The position numbers and the translations under genes are program-made. A stretch of 64,000 nt of DNA, taken from NCBI RefSeq assembly GCF_037975245.1, contig NC_092569.1, positions 22,286,168 to 22,350,167 on the forward strand, read 5' to 3'. Each line of letters begins with the position of its first letter. Within the stretch, counting starts at the first letter, position 1. Source of the stretch: Apostichopus japonicus (lineage: Eukaryota > Echinodermata > Holothuroidea > Aspidochirotida > Stichopodidae). Below, piece after piece: positions 10,481 through 36,300 of the stretch. The notes beneath the pieces were generated by a model, which was not told the origin of the DNA, did not search any database, and saw nothing but the letters and a program-made list of their open reading frames with translations.

Positions 10481-10623
10481 TACTGGTGTGTGAATGCGTG
10501 TAAATTGGCTTTGTATAACTGTCATTCAGGGCGTTTTACCCAAGTGTTATGATTGTACAGAGTACACCCCTGGTGCTTTGAATCTGACAATTTTACACAG
10601 AATAACCACTCTTTATAGGTAAG

Positions 10624-10774
10624 CCAAGCCGTAAATAAGAAATGAATGTGTAGCAAGTGGTATGATACAGTAAATAAATAAGGAATAACACACCAGAAAA
10701 AAACTCCACTTCACGACCGGTTTCGTCCTTTTGGTACTCATCAGGCGAAGGTAGGAATCGAACCTCGGATCTTG
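10624..10774 (-). mobile_element. tRNA-derived SINE, copy 2 (5' truncated), with hammerhead-like body
   Basis: Matches copy 1 from the shared tail through (ATTT)n, the hammerhead-type motif and the B box. It stops just past the B box (…gatcttg), so the A box is lost. Same strand as copy 1, about 340 bp away. Confidence 0.78.
10709..10750 (-). ncRNA. Hammerhead ribozyme motif, type I with minimal stem III (intact copy)
   Basis: Minus strand: stem I 5' arm CTTCGC, core CTGATGA, stem II GTACC-AAAA-GGAC (one unpaired A), core GAAA, very short stem III around ACCGGT, cleavage triplet GTC, then stem I 3' arm GTGAAG. The two stem I arms pair over six positions (five Watson-Crick, one G-U). All conserved core nucleotides are present. 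Expected cleavage is after the C at 10715. Hammerheads with tiny stem III are known in retroelements; activity here is inference. Confidence 0.65.
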
Positions 10775-11400
10775 ATCATTTACTATAAAATTAAATTCAA
10801 TGATTTAATGAAAATAGTTTTATTAAAATGACCCCCTCCCATCGACCATGATATGATTTCTTCTTCTTGCCCCTATTCAATGAAACCTGAAACAAGGGTA
10901 TAACAGAATTGCAACTGATTAATTTCGTCTTTTTGGTCTTAAACATTCAGAATTTGTTATGCGGCTTTATCCTGTTCATTGCAATTGGATACTATTTCCC
11001 GCTCCCAAGTTACCTTGCTGGAAAAACAACCGTTTAGCGAAAGATTAAGTATGCATGCTATGAAAAACATATCACATATCCTGTGTGACGTTAGGCAGAC
11101 GTAACAAATACAAAGCATGGAGTGTCCTTCTCCGACGGAGCGATTGTTTTTTCGCTGCATAGGAAATCACCCTGATGAAATGGAGTAACATCCGTGTTGC
11201 TTTCTTATTTCGAGGCACAATATCATCTCCATGGAAACGTTGTCAATTAGTCAGTCTCCATCTGCCATTACATTATACATTTAGCTTGTTTAAGCAGTTG
11301 AACCATTTCGTGCTTCCAACATTAACGTCTTTAAAGTCAGAAGGAACGAAAGGTGGTGTCGATTAGAAGACTTCTATCTTTAGAAGGGATGAATTGAAGT

Positions 11401-25344
<13,944 letters not shown>

Positions 25345-25373
25345 AACATGAATCATATTCACATACGATGTTA

Positions 25374-25374
25374 T

Positions 25375-25420
<46 letters not shown>
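25374..25420. repeat. (TA)n microsatellite in the 3' region of the FReD gene
   Basis: About 45 bp of TA beginning 30 bp after the stop codon. An ATTAAA at 25536-25541 is a possible polyadenylation signal. Confidence 0.9.
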
Positions 25421-25424
<4 letters not shown>

Positions 25425-25559
25425 TATATTATACATATGGATCATGGCGATCACGTTTAGTTTTTCTTTTCTCTCCACCCCCCCCCCCCCATTTCTGCAA
25501 GTCGATCCTACAAGTGTTATACGGATCAATGAGTAATTAAATGGTCACGTGATGAATCA

Positions 25560-28500
25560 ATATTGATTTGTCCGGATGATGGGAGGGGGCGGGGTGGTGT
25601 ATAGAAAAGGCAGTAAAACATGTCAAAATAGTGATAATTATACATAGCCCTTAATTAATACTTAAAAGTAAATAACAGAATAGTTTATTACCATGTTTTG
25701 TCAATTTTTCATGTCAAATATAGCATATGGACAATGTCCATCATATTGTAATATATTGATATTTATTTACTTGTTTTGCATATTGTGGTTAGTACGAATT
25801 TAGTATAATTACCAAGGTACCCTGTGTGTACATTGTGTTGATAATGGTCTCGAGAGTGATCAGAGGATGTATTGTAGCTTCATCAATTTACAATCTTCGT
25901 TTTAGACTTCATTGCTTAATTGCTAAGTTTGGTAAAATTTCTAGAAACGGACTACCAAATCGGAAAAACAAAATGCCTCCATCTTCTTATATGTTATAGG
26001 ATCACAGTCCTCTATAGGTTCTAACAATTTGCTGGATTATACTATACTGTCTGGAGGTTTCCCCAATCAAATGAAATGATGTAATATCCAACAAGAAGGC
26101 GCAAAAAGCAGAATAACAACGGGAACAATATCTATATATAGCAGTTTACCAACAACATTTAAGATAACATACGGTAATCTATCAAAATTGTACTTGAAAT
26201 ATAAAGGCTGGTGGAAAAATATCATAAAAATAAAATTAGGAGGGGTAAGTCAATTATCGTTATCAGGCGAATCGGATACAAAAAATAAATGTAGTATAGA
26301 GAATAATAGAAATTAAAGACAAAACTATATATATAACGTTTTAGACTTTAAGTTCCATCTGTTAGAAAATACGGTTAATATGTATGCACATGCACTATTT
26401 TAAATCACTGCAATAATAATCTACATGTTGTATATATACGCAAATGTTTGAAACTACTTATTTGTTTTGGCAGTTTTTAATATCTTATCACGGTTTTCCC
26501 TTCAGCCCTTTACTTAAATGAGAATAAGTACGGTATGTTTATTCCCCTCATCATCCATTGACTTAACTCTGTTTAAAATTGTGCTTCTGGAACATGGGCA
26601 AGGGGGGGGGGGTGGATATAGGGTCTTTGATCGCCTTTCTACTCCTTTCTTTGGCATCACATTTTTACTAGTCCTATTCTCTTCTGAACTCCCGTAAACA
26701 TAAATTATTTCGTTTATCCTTTCTTCTGGTGCTCACATGTACAGCAATGACAGCATACTATGTTATTCCAGTTAAGTAAACCATGCTTGGGAACCGTAGG
26801 GGTGGGGGGAGGGGGTTTGTAGATACCATGAGAAGGTTCCCCCTTCTTGACAGAGATGCGACTAAAACTTCAGATTGGTGTAAAACAAATCCAATGGAAT
26901 CGTTATATTTTATTATTTTGGAGAGTCAAATAGCCAAGAAATGGACGTGTTATCTATTGGCTTTTCTGTATGATTATATTTTGTTTTCGTTTTGCTTTGA
27001 GCCATGACATTTTGACCGTGTGTGAATAAGATTTTGTCCACTATTTACTTCACTAAACTCATTCGCGGTTGCAAAGTTCGTAACATACTGGTTGACTATA
27101 GCTCTTTGAAGCCGTCAATGTCGTATAGTAACATTAAAGTCTGCATATAAACATCAGAGGTAGCAAGCACAATTCTGTTCTTCGTTAACCGGTAAATTAC
27201 AAAGTTAACAAAAAGAACTAAGCGGTTATCCTTCAAAATTGAACCACTTTTGCAAGGTGTCTGGGGATGGGTTAGGTGGTGTAGCAAGGCGTGGTGTAGT
27301 AATGTAAATGGGCCCCTGAGGAGCATGGTTTGGGCTTGGGTGAGCATCTTTAGCTCAGCTAAAAGCATTCAGCTGAGCTACAGCGATCGAATTTCTGTCA
27401 CTTTTTGCCACTGTGTTTGAATGACTGCCAATCAGTCACTTCCATTCCCTTTGGCTTAAATTATATATGAAGGTCACTTGAAGGTCACGAGGGGTCATTT
27501 TTTGAAAACTTAGATATGCTCCTCCTCCACAGCGTTTGTCCAAATATGCTGAAATGTTGTGGATATATCGTTTGATTGGTGGTGAACCAAATTTGTTTTT
27601 GGCACAATAGTTTTGTCGTCATGTGAGGGCCTAAAACAGGGTATTCTGTAGAGTTTCAGTTATGATGAAATGTAGGCCACACATGGTATGCAATGATCAT
27701 GAAATTGGCATTTCAACTTTTTAGTATACTCATGACCAGTATGCGTTTGATGTTAGTAGCGAAAATTTTTCCATCATAATTTTCCCGTCATTTGTTGGGG
27801 AATAATTCCACCTGTGGAAATATTTACTTGTTTTTCAGGCTTGCTATGTAGTTCTATGTCATTCTCTGTAAAAGGACTTCTTGCATCTTTTGTGTGGAAT
27901 AAACTATATTGTCGGAGCTGAATCTTTAACGTTTCTCTGTGGTACGTCGTTTTAAACAAGTTGCATGTCCTTCTATTATTGTATGGGTAAAATTTTAGTG
28001 AGCAATTTTTGGGTCAACCAATTCAAATGTAGTATCAACAACATTTTAGCAGATATAGCAGAGGAATACTTTTTATAATTTGGTTCTATTATTGTATGAA
28101 TGTTAACTTCGAAGTGCAGATACTTTTGGTCTTTTTTTGACAATGGGGCATAACTTATCCCTAGTAATAAGTGCAACGATCTATAACATAAAACAAGTTC
28201 GTGACAGTTTTCCACTTTGAAGGATGCAGCGTTCTAACGTCGTAACAAACTATGTCTGTTAAGAAGGAGCATAATGCAAGGAACTGAAAGGAGATGGGAG
28301 GATATGAAATGACACCGTTATCCCACCTATGTGCTATATTCTTCCCACAAAACAATGGATGAACTGCTCAGAAATATATTTCCAATGAAAAAAAAAATCA
28401 AATAGAAAATAAGCTGAGCTTCTGCAGCGTTGTTGATCGTGTTTGTTAGTCCGGCACCTCTAGTCTCTCGGATATATATGGCACGCTTCTCGGCCTTATG

Positions 28501-29190
28501 GCTAAGATCATGTGTAGTAACTGTTCCCTTTCGAGGAGAATGGTGATGCACACCTGACGATGATCACACGGTCCCGATGCAAGGAGACTGGGATTGAGGG
28601 ATGTTTAGGGATGTTTCATTTTGTATTATTGATGTTGCCTGGATTTAGATCAGCAGATTACCATTTTTGGTCATTTGGTCAATTAACAATATTGCTATCC
28701 GAGTTGGCCAGTAATTTCCCGCACATGTGACTGATAAAGCCACTTGCAACCTGTGGAAGATCGAAGGTGGTGTGCAGTAGATCGATCTTGAGACCGATTA
28801 ACCTTTTTTTGAGACTGACTGCATTGACTGGCCGAACAATGTATTAAAACTTAACCTCCTCTCACCCCCACCCCCCAAAAAGAGAAGAAAGGTTTTTGGA
28901 ATATCATGTCTGAGAGTCCAAGGGCCGCGATGCCCCCCGGCAGCTGCCGCGATTCGGCGACTCTTTATTCTCTCGTAGCGAGTTGGGGAGGTCAGCTGTG
29001 AAATATTTCAAAGTTGTTTCTATGCTTTATTTACTATATATGTATGAGATTCCTGTTTCACGGCAACGTTTAACATTAAAAGGTTAAAAAATGATACATT
29101 TACCAAAATTCTTCTTTAGATTTGTTATCTACAGAAGGAGGCAATCTACCTTAAAGAATAATGATAAACTTCACTTGGGGAAATTCCCCT
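25560..29190. other. Intergenic stretch, no recognised gene
   Basis: AT-rich with only short open frames on both strands, none with a recognisable motif. G and C homopolymer runs occur. A short inverted pair (agctcag...ctgagct) lies at 27353-27378. Confidence 0.5.
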
Positions 29191-29200
29191 AACTTATATT

Positions 29201-29210
29201 GCGCATGCGC
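29201..29210. promoter_or_regulatory. NRF-1-like palindrome, candidate RAE1 promoter
   Basis: gcgcatgcgc is a perfect NRF-1 consensus palindrome in otherwise AT-rich DNA. It lies about 130 bp upstream of a good splice donor (gtaagt at 29338) that could end a non-coding first exon of RAE1. Housekeeping promoters often carry this site. The link to RAE1 is inference. Confidence 0.4.
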
Positions 29211-29229
29211 CTACTTGATACTCCCGCGC

Positions 29230-29337
29230 CGTGTACAATACTTGATGTCTATTCATCCCTGCACTGCGCTCAGAACTTGACTGGGATAGTGGTCATAACT
29301 GATGATATTTATGCCACAAATTATCAGTTGCTGAAAT
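29230..29337 (+). other. Candidate non-coding first exon of RAE1
   Basis: A GC-richer stretch after the NRF-1-like site, ending at a strong donor (GAAAT|gtaagt). The start is arbitrary. The RAE1 ATG at 33384 needs a transcription start upstream, but nothing here proves this exon. Confidence 0.3.
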
Positions 29338-30940
29338 GTAAGTTCGGGGCTAGCTCTTACTAAATGCAACTAAAGTATTTTAGGCATACTCATAGCTGAT
29401 TAGACTTCTGTCTGTAAGTGTGTAACATCAACAGTTAGGCCTACTGACATTGTTGCCTTTCATTTGCTGTGTAACGTTTTCGTTAAAATGTAATTTAGCA
29501 TGCATTAGGCCTATGCCATATGTATGGATCCACTAGTACTAGTAGTAGTTAAGCGAATTTTCCATTGCCTTCTCTGTCAAAACCGTAACGCAGTGGAAAT
29601 AAATAAATTTATCCTTCATTAAGCATCACGAGTGCATATAAAAAGAGAAAATGATAATAACATTACATGGCAGCTCGAAAAAATTAAAAAGGGAAACGAA
29701 AAATATGACTCGATTGGGAATTTGGAGTTACAGTAGGCTTGCAAGTCGCAGCAGCAGATACCTCAGCAGAAATTGAATATAGGCCTAGATAAAACAAATC
29801 AAAATTGAAACTGCGAAATTTGCCACGAGTCAATGCTATTCTGAATCTGAATGGGTTAAGTCGGAAAAAATCCTACTAGAGGACATAAATGCCAACGGAG
29901 CGCTACAAAGTATGAGTAAGAGTTATAAGTTATTAGATAACAAAACATGAGTTAGTTAGCTTGTCTTATTCATAATATTTGTTGTGTTTATTTAGATATT
30001 TAATATATATTTGTATATTTTCGTGGTGGTGTTCTATTCTTACAGTTATAACAAGAGATAGGCTAGGCCTATGCTATGTAGGCCTAAGTAAATACTGTAC
30101 TTAGCTGAACCTCATCGGTATTTGCGAACTAGGCTATATCGCGACCATTTTGTGACAAAATTATTGCTGTATTAGCCAAAAATATCGTATGTTCACATTC
30201 CTGTCAAATCACATTAAGTATTTTGTAAATTCCTTAAGCTCAGATGGTATTTTTTTTTCATTTACAGAGACCATGTATGTGGTGTCATCTCTCAGAGAAA
30301 ATTTAACAACCCTAGTAAATAATGAGCTACATTCCGTTATCTTCAGCCCATTACTATGTTAGCGCCCCTTTAACTTAGTGTTCTGTCTTAGCACAGGCTA
30401 AGAAGATGCCTATCATGCAAATTTAACGTGTAACTTATTCAATACTTTTGGGGGAGAAAATTAAGTAGCCTGCGGTTGGATTTGAAGTTTCATACATCAT
30501 TTTAATTTCAAGTAAAGCTTACTAGAGTTGGACTTGGTTTACACTTGGACTCTGACTTTCAGCAATGTTTTTGCTTTTCTTTGTACAGAGTTTGATTGAA
30601 ATTTCAGGAATTGTTATGTCAATTATTTTGTGTGTTGTTACAGAGAAGTATTTCTTCCTGATTGACTGAGATTTTGGTCAAGAGAAATTGTCGATTCGCA
30701 TCGTCTACTGTATGCACTTGCAATATCTGCTGTGCTATGGTAGACTAACTAGAACTACTAATTGGTTGTAGTAGAGGCATAGGCCACCTGTAGTCCCTAG
30801 GCCTAACTACGAAAAGCCTACTGTAGGCCTGCATTGTTAAGTACTGTAAGTTGTGTAAAGCCTAGGCTAGAATACCATCAGGGTGATGCAAATTTACAGT
30901 AATGATAGTGCCCAACCTTAGGTTAATCTAGGCTAAATAT

Positions 30941-32080
30941 CAGGCTTGGGGCGATTACATCTGAACGTAATCGATTACGATTACGATTACTTGAGAATGT
31001 ATGATTACGATTATGATTACAGCCTAAAGTTGAAGTAATCGATTACGATTACATTGTAATGTAATCGTGATTACAATCACGATTACATTGTGGTTACTTG
31101 CACAATCCTCTGCATATCTGTTTAATATAACTCTCTGCCGGGAAATAGGGCAATGAAATAGGGCAAAGTGAAGGGCATTTACAGTATATACGGACAAAAT
31201 TGTGGAAGTATATCTACAATTCCTACCAGGCATTACACATTTATGCCTTAACACGTTTAAGATGTGTAACCCATAAGTCCAGTAAAAAATACAATTTAAA
31301 TAAGTGGTTAATCAACGGTCTAGTGTGCGTTACTCACAGGATTAATGCACGATCGGGGGATAATGCAAGCGATGCACAAGGGTGGAGCGTAGCGGAGCCC
31401 GAGTGCATCCAGCGATAGCATTAACACCCGGAGTGCATTAATCATGTGAGTACCGCACGCTAGACTGTTGATTAACCCCGTTCATTCATACACTACCATT
31501 TGTGTGGGGGAAAAATCATACAACAAAACATTTTTGGTTACATATAACCAAAGATTTAGTAAAGTGATGCCCCGTAAGTTTACCAAGCGTTACTCACAGG
31601 ATTAACCACGGTCAGTTGACCTGAATGGACCAATAGGATTTAGGAATCTTTACTAAGTATGAATGAACAGACAATTAAACAGACAACCAGTTGTGTATGC
31701 AAAAGGATTGTGAACGCTGAGAGGCAGCATTGAACAGAATAATTCAGGTGATAAAAAATCCTTGAATATGGCGATCAAATCCACAGTACTTCTTAGTATA
31801 AGTTTATTGTGCTAGAGAATTCTAGAAGCAGGAACACTTCTTTGGTCACACTAAAAGCCAATAGTGAGAATTAGTTTTAATCTTTTCTACTAATTTTGCC
31901 CTTCTCATTCAAATTTCACTGTAATCATAAATGTAATACGATTACGATTACTTTGCCTTTGTAATCGATTACGATTACTTTGTAATTTTCACAAAAGTAA
32001 TCGATTACGATTACGATTACTTCAAAAATGTAATCGATTGTAATCGATTACGATTACTGATTACGATTACCCCAAGCCTG
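30941..32080. mobile_element. Non-autonomous hAT-type element with GTAATCGATTACG subterminal repeats
   Basis: Terminal repeats CAGGCTTGGGG and complement. Exact 8-bp target duplication CTAAATAT at 30933-30940 and 32081-32088. Both ends carry clusters of gtaatcgattacgattac-type units, likely transposase-binding repeats. 1,140 bp without a transposase frame. The interior holds a separate hairpin-like inverted repeat (31305-31475). Confidence 0.9.
31305..31475. repeat. Inverted repeat (hairpin) inside the hAT element
   Basis: gttaatcaacggtctagtgt with gcgttactcacaggattaat at the left is mirrored by attaatcatgtgagtac and gcacgctagactgttgatta at the right. Arms of about 45 bp surround a GC-rich loop. 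A third copy of one arm (gcgttactcacaggattaac) occurs at 31587. Confidence 0.75.
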
Positions 32081-33383
32081 CTAAATATTACATTGAAGAA
32101 AATGGTCGCCTATTTTAAATGTTTTAACTGGTTATCAAATGCCTTTAGCCTAGCGTATTCATTTTCTAAAAGTCCAGTATTATGAGTAGGGGCCTACCTT
32201 TAGGCCTAGCTAGTCTAACTGCCTAACATTTTTTTGTTTGCATGGATGCATTACACTTTAGATTCAACCACATGTGATCTATTTGCTCCCAAAAATATTT
32301 TAGTCTAACCTTAAACGTAAATAAGTTAAACGAGTTAAACTCTGTTTATAAGACTAAGATGCTTATTTTGGACTCGCAAAGTGATCCATTTAATGTACTG
32401 TAGGTTCACAGTATACACGAGATCCAACAGTAGTTTTATGGTTACAGTTAATTAATGGTAGAAGTTAGAATATATCCAGCAGGCAAAACATTGAGTGTTG
32501 CCATGAAGACTTACTGTAAAAGGCAAACACATATGACACACTGTTGTATTGTATGCTATGCAATAGGTCCAAGCTACTGTATATAGTAGACCCCACACTA
32601 CTACAGTACTATTCATACATGTGTACAAATCTGTAGCCTGGGCCATATTCTATGCAAATAGAATGTTTTTACACTTTAAGCATGAATACCCTGAACAAAT
32701 GTATACTAAAATAGCATTTAGGCAGTTTCAAAATGTACAATTTACAGATTTAAGACTTTCTTAGTTAGCAGTTTTTCCATATTTTGGTATAAAATTAAAG
32801 ATTATCAGTAATTGCCTTAGAAAGTTAGTCCACTCAAAAAATGTTCAAAAGTATCTTTTATTGTATTTTGGTGGTGTTTTTACTGCTTAACTTTGTTCTT
32901 GTGTTTGTTTTACAGTAAAGCCGTGCGTGACGCAGTGAGCGTCGCTATGTACATAAAAGTATAAATATTATTATTATTAATAATATTAAAAGTACTTGCC
33001 TTGCAACTCTGATTCTTGTTATTATTCCCAGCCATTAAGGATTATTAACATAGACAATTACCCTCTCTCAGCTGCGATATAACTACTGTACATAATTTTA
33101 TAATAAAGTGGTTGTCAAAATTAGCATGGATGACTATTATCTGCCTCTTTGCTTATAAATAAGGGCAATACTGATGACATTTAACAACATGGAAAAAGGA
33201 AAACAACCTTATAAGACTGTCATAGGAAGGTTTTTTACTGTTCCTTCTGCAGAATATGTAGACTTTTGTTAGGTCTAATTCCTACGGTATTGTGCATGTT
33301 GTATTATATAACATTTCACCTTGATATCCATTAAAGAATCGCAGACATCAGGAAGTCATCTCAGAAGCTTACCATTTAGAATC

Positions 33384-36300
33384 ATGGCTTTCCAGTTTGG
33401 TGGCAGTCAACAACCCACTAGTCTGTTTGGTCAAAATCAGTCTAAGTCTAAAGATTTTGAAGTGACCTCACCCCCAGATGACAGCATTAGTGCACTAGCA
33501 TTCAGTCCAGCTACAGTTCCCCTTACATTCCTTGTGGCTGGCTCTTGGGATAACAAGGTATAGTAACATCATTTTAGAACATTTTAAAGAATTTTTAGAC
33601 TTGGTTTATGAACTCTTTTGGTTTTCGATGTATGAATAAATGATTTATATATAACAGTGGATTAAAAACAGGAAATGTAAATGAATCTAAAAACTTGTAT
33701 AAAGCATTGCAAAAGTTGGATGTAATAAGACTCTAGCATTGATTGTTTTACTACTTTAATTTGAACTGTATGATTGGATTAAAGGCACCGTGTCAAAAAG
33801 GAAAACCATGGCAGCTGCCAAATCTTTCTAAGTTACAGTAGGATGAACCAATAGCAAACGAATTAGGGGTTATCTCTGCAGTCAAGCAGCTCTTGCCTAA
33901 ATATTGCGTGACACTTTGAAGCCGAATAGACTGTAACCTACGCAGCCCAGAGCATGGTTTTCTAGCCCAGCCAGCGTGCTACATTTGATCACCTGTAGTG
34001 CCTTAATATGACAACAGATTACAGTATATATATGAAGCATGGTTTGATACAGTATATGATGCATCGCGATTATAGTAAATAACTTCATATACTGAAGCAG
34101 TTATGTATTTCATTGGTTAGGATTATTAAAACCAAATCATCTGTAGAAGGGATGAGCTTTGATTCAATATGATGCTAATAGGTACATGGGTCATTCCATG
34201 TCAAATCACCAAATCTTCATACCGGCAAACTCCACTGCCTATATAGCCATTACTGCCATATAGTCAGTACTGCCATATAGCCAGTACTGCCATATAGCCA
34301 GTACTGCCATATAGCCAGTACTGCCATGTAGCCAGTACTGCCATATAGCCAGTACTGTCATATAGCCATTACTGCCATATAGCCAGTACTGCCATATAGC
34401 CAGAACTGTCATATAGCCAGTACTGCCATATAGCCAGTACTGCCATATATAGTCAGAACTGCCATATAGCCATTACTGCCTTATAGTCAGTACTGCCATA
34501 TAGCCAGAGCTGCCATATAGCCAGAACTGTCATATAGCCAATACTGCCATATAGCCAATACTGTCATATAGCCAGTACTGCCATATAGCCAGTACTGCCA
34601 TATAGCCAGTACTGCCATATAGCCAGAACTGCCATATAGCCAGTACTGCCATATAGCCAGTACTGCCATATAGCCAGTACTGCCATATAGCCAGTACTGC
34701 CATATAGCCAGCACTGCCATATAACCAGCACTGCCATATATAGTCAGTACTGCCATATAGCCAGTACTGCCATATAGCCAGTACTGCCATATAGCCAGTA
34801 CTGCCATATAGCCAGAACTGCCATATAGCCAGTACTGCCATATAGCCAGCACTGCAATATAACCAGCACTGTCATATATAGTCAGTACTGCCATATAGCC
34901 AGTACTGCCATGTAGCCAGTACTGCCATATAGCCAGTACTGTCATACTGTATAGCCAGTACTGCCATATAGCCAGTACTGCCATATAGCCAATACTGTAA
35001 ATAGCCTGCAATTCAAACCTGTACAGTACTCAGATACTGTAGATATTAAGAATATTGCATAAATGTTGTAATGTCATTTACATTGTCAGTCAAATCAACT
35101 AAATTGCCACCAACCATTTGAACATCGATTGCAAAAGTAACCGTCTTCCCTGAATAGAGTCAGCAACATTGTAACCTGTGCTCAATTATCGATTCTGTCC
35201 TACTGTAGGTACGATGTTGGGAAGTTCAGAACAATGGGCAAACAATTCCAAAAGCAGAGCAGATGCACACCGGGCCAGTCCTGGACGTTGCCTGGCATGA
35301 TGTAAGTGTTCACCACCAAGGTGGAAATTAGTTATTTATTATATGTAGTTGGTTGACAAACTTGTAATTTGTATTATTAATCAACACTTAAATACTTAAT
35401 GTAGCTAACTTTTTAACCTTTCATAAATGATTCTGCAATTTTCAGTTTCCACCAGACTCACATAGATTACTTGAGTAGTGTTCTAGCTAGTTTTGGCAGG
35501 TTTACTGCATGATGTGATTTTCACCAAAACATTATTATACATAGATTTTTCAGTTTTGCATGTTGTCAAAGGAAGCAATACAACAGTACATTGAATTTAC
35601 AAGACACTTTTTTGGCTAATATTGTATTAATTTGCATCTCATATTTTGTCAATTACCGCATTAGCAATCAAGCGTTTCTATACGCTTGGTGATGTCTTAT
35701 ATTATATGGTGAATATTACATGTCTAGGTCATTATGATCGAACCCAAAGCATTTAGCTTCAATATTGGACGATATGCACTGATAAATGAATTATTAACTG
35801 GTTTTAATTTTCTTTGATTAAAATTAATGTGTGATCTAATGCAATTCCATAAAGTGAGTTCAGTTTTATTATTATTATATTTTATATTTTATTTTATTTC
35901 TGTTCGTTGTCAGGATGGGACCAAAGTCTTCACAGCGTCTGCAGACAAGCAAGCCAAAATGTGGGATTTAAACAGTAACCAAGCTATCCAAGTAGCCCAG
36001 GTACTACTGTGTTATAATAATACTGTACAACTGAGTAGAAGGCAGTCATTTTTAGACCAATATAATCGTTCACTACATACAGTAACAATGGTGAATTCAG
36101 GTATGGCATCCCAGAATGCTATATGCAAAAATGGTCAGATTGCTAGATACAAGTGCAAAGATATATAGCAGTGTTTGTACACAAGAACCATATGTAGTAT
36201 TTTATAAAAGAAAGATTCAGAGCTTTCGAAACTGCTTCACACAATTTGAACATTAAATTATTCCCTGGAAAGACAGCATTACAGTAGAAATGCACAGTTA

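Noticed and set aside
34487-35011. 174-codon minus-strand frame with [11 protein letters not shown] repeats
   Set aside because: Produced by the 17-bp repeat. Low complexity and antisense in an RAE1 intron.
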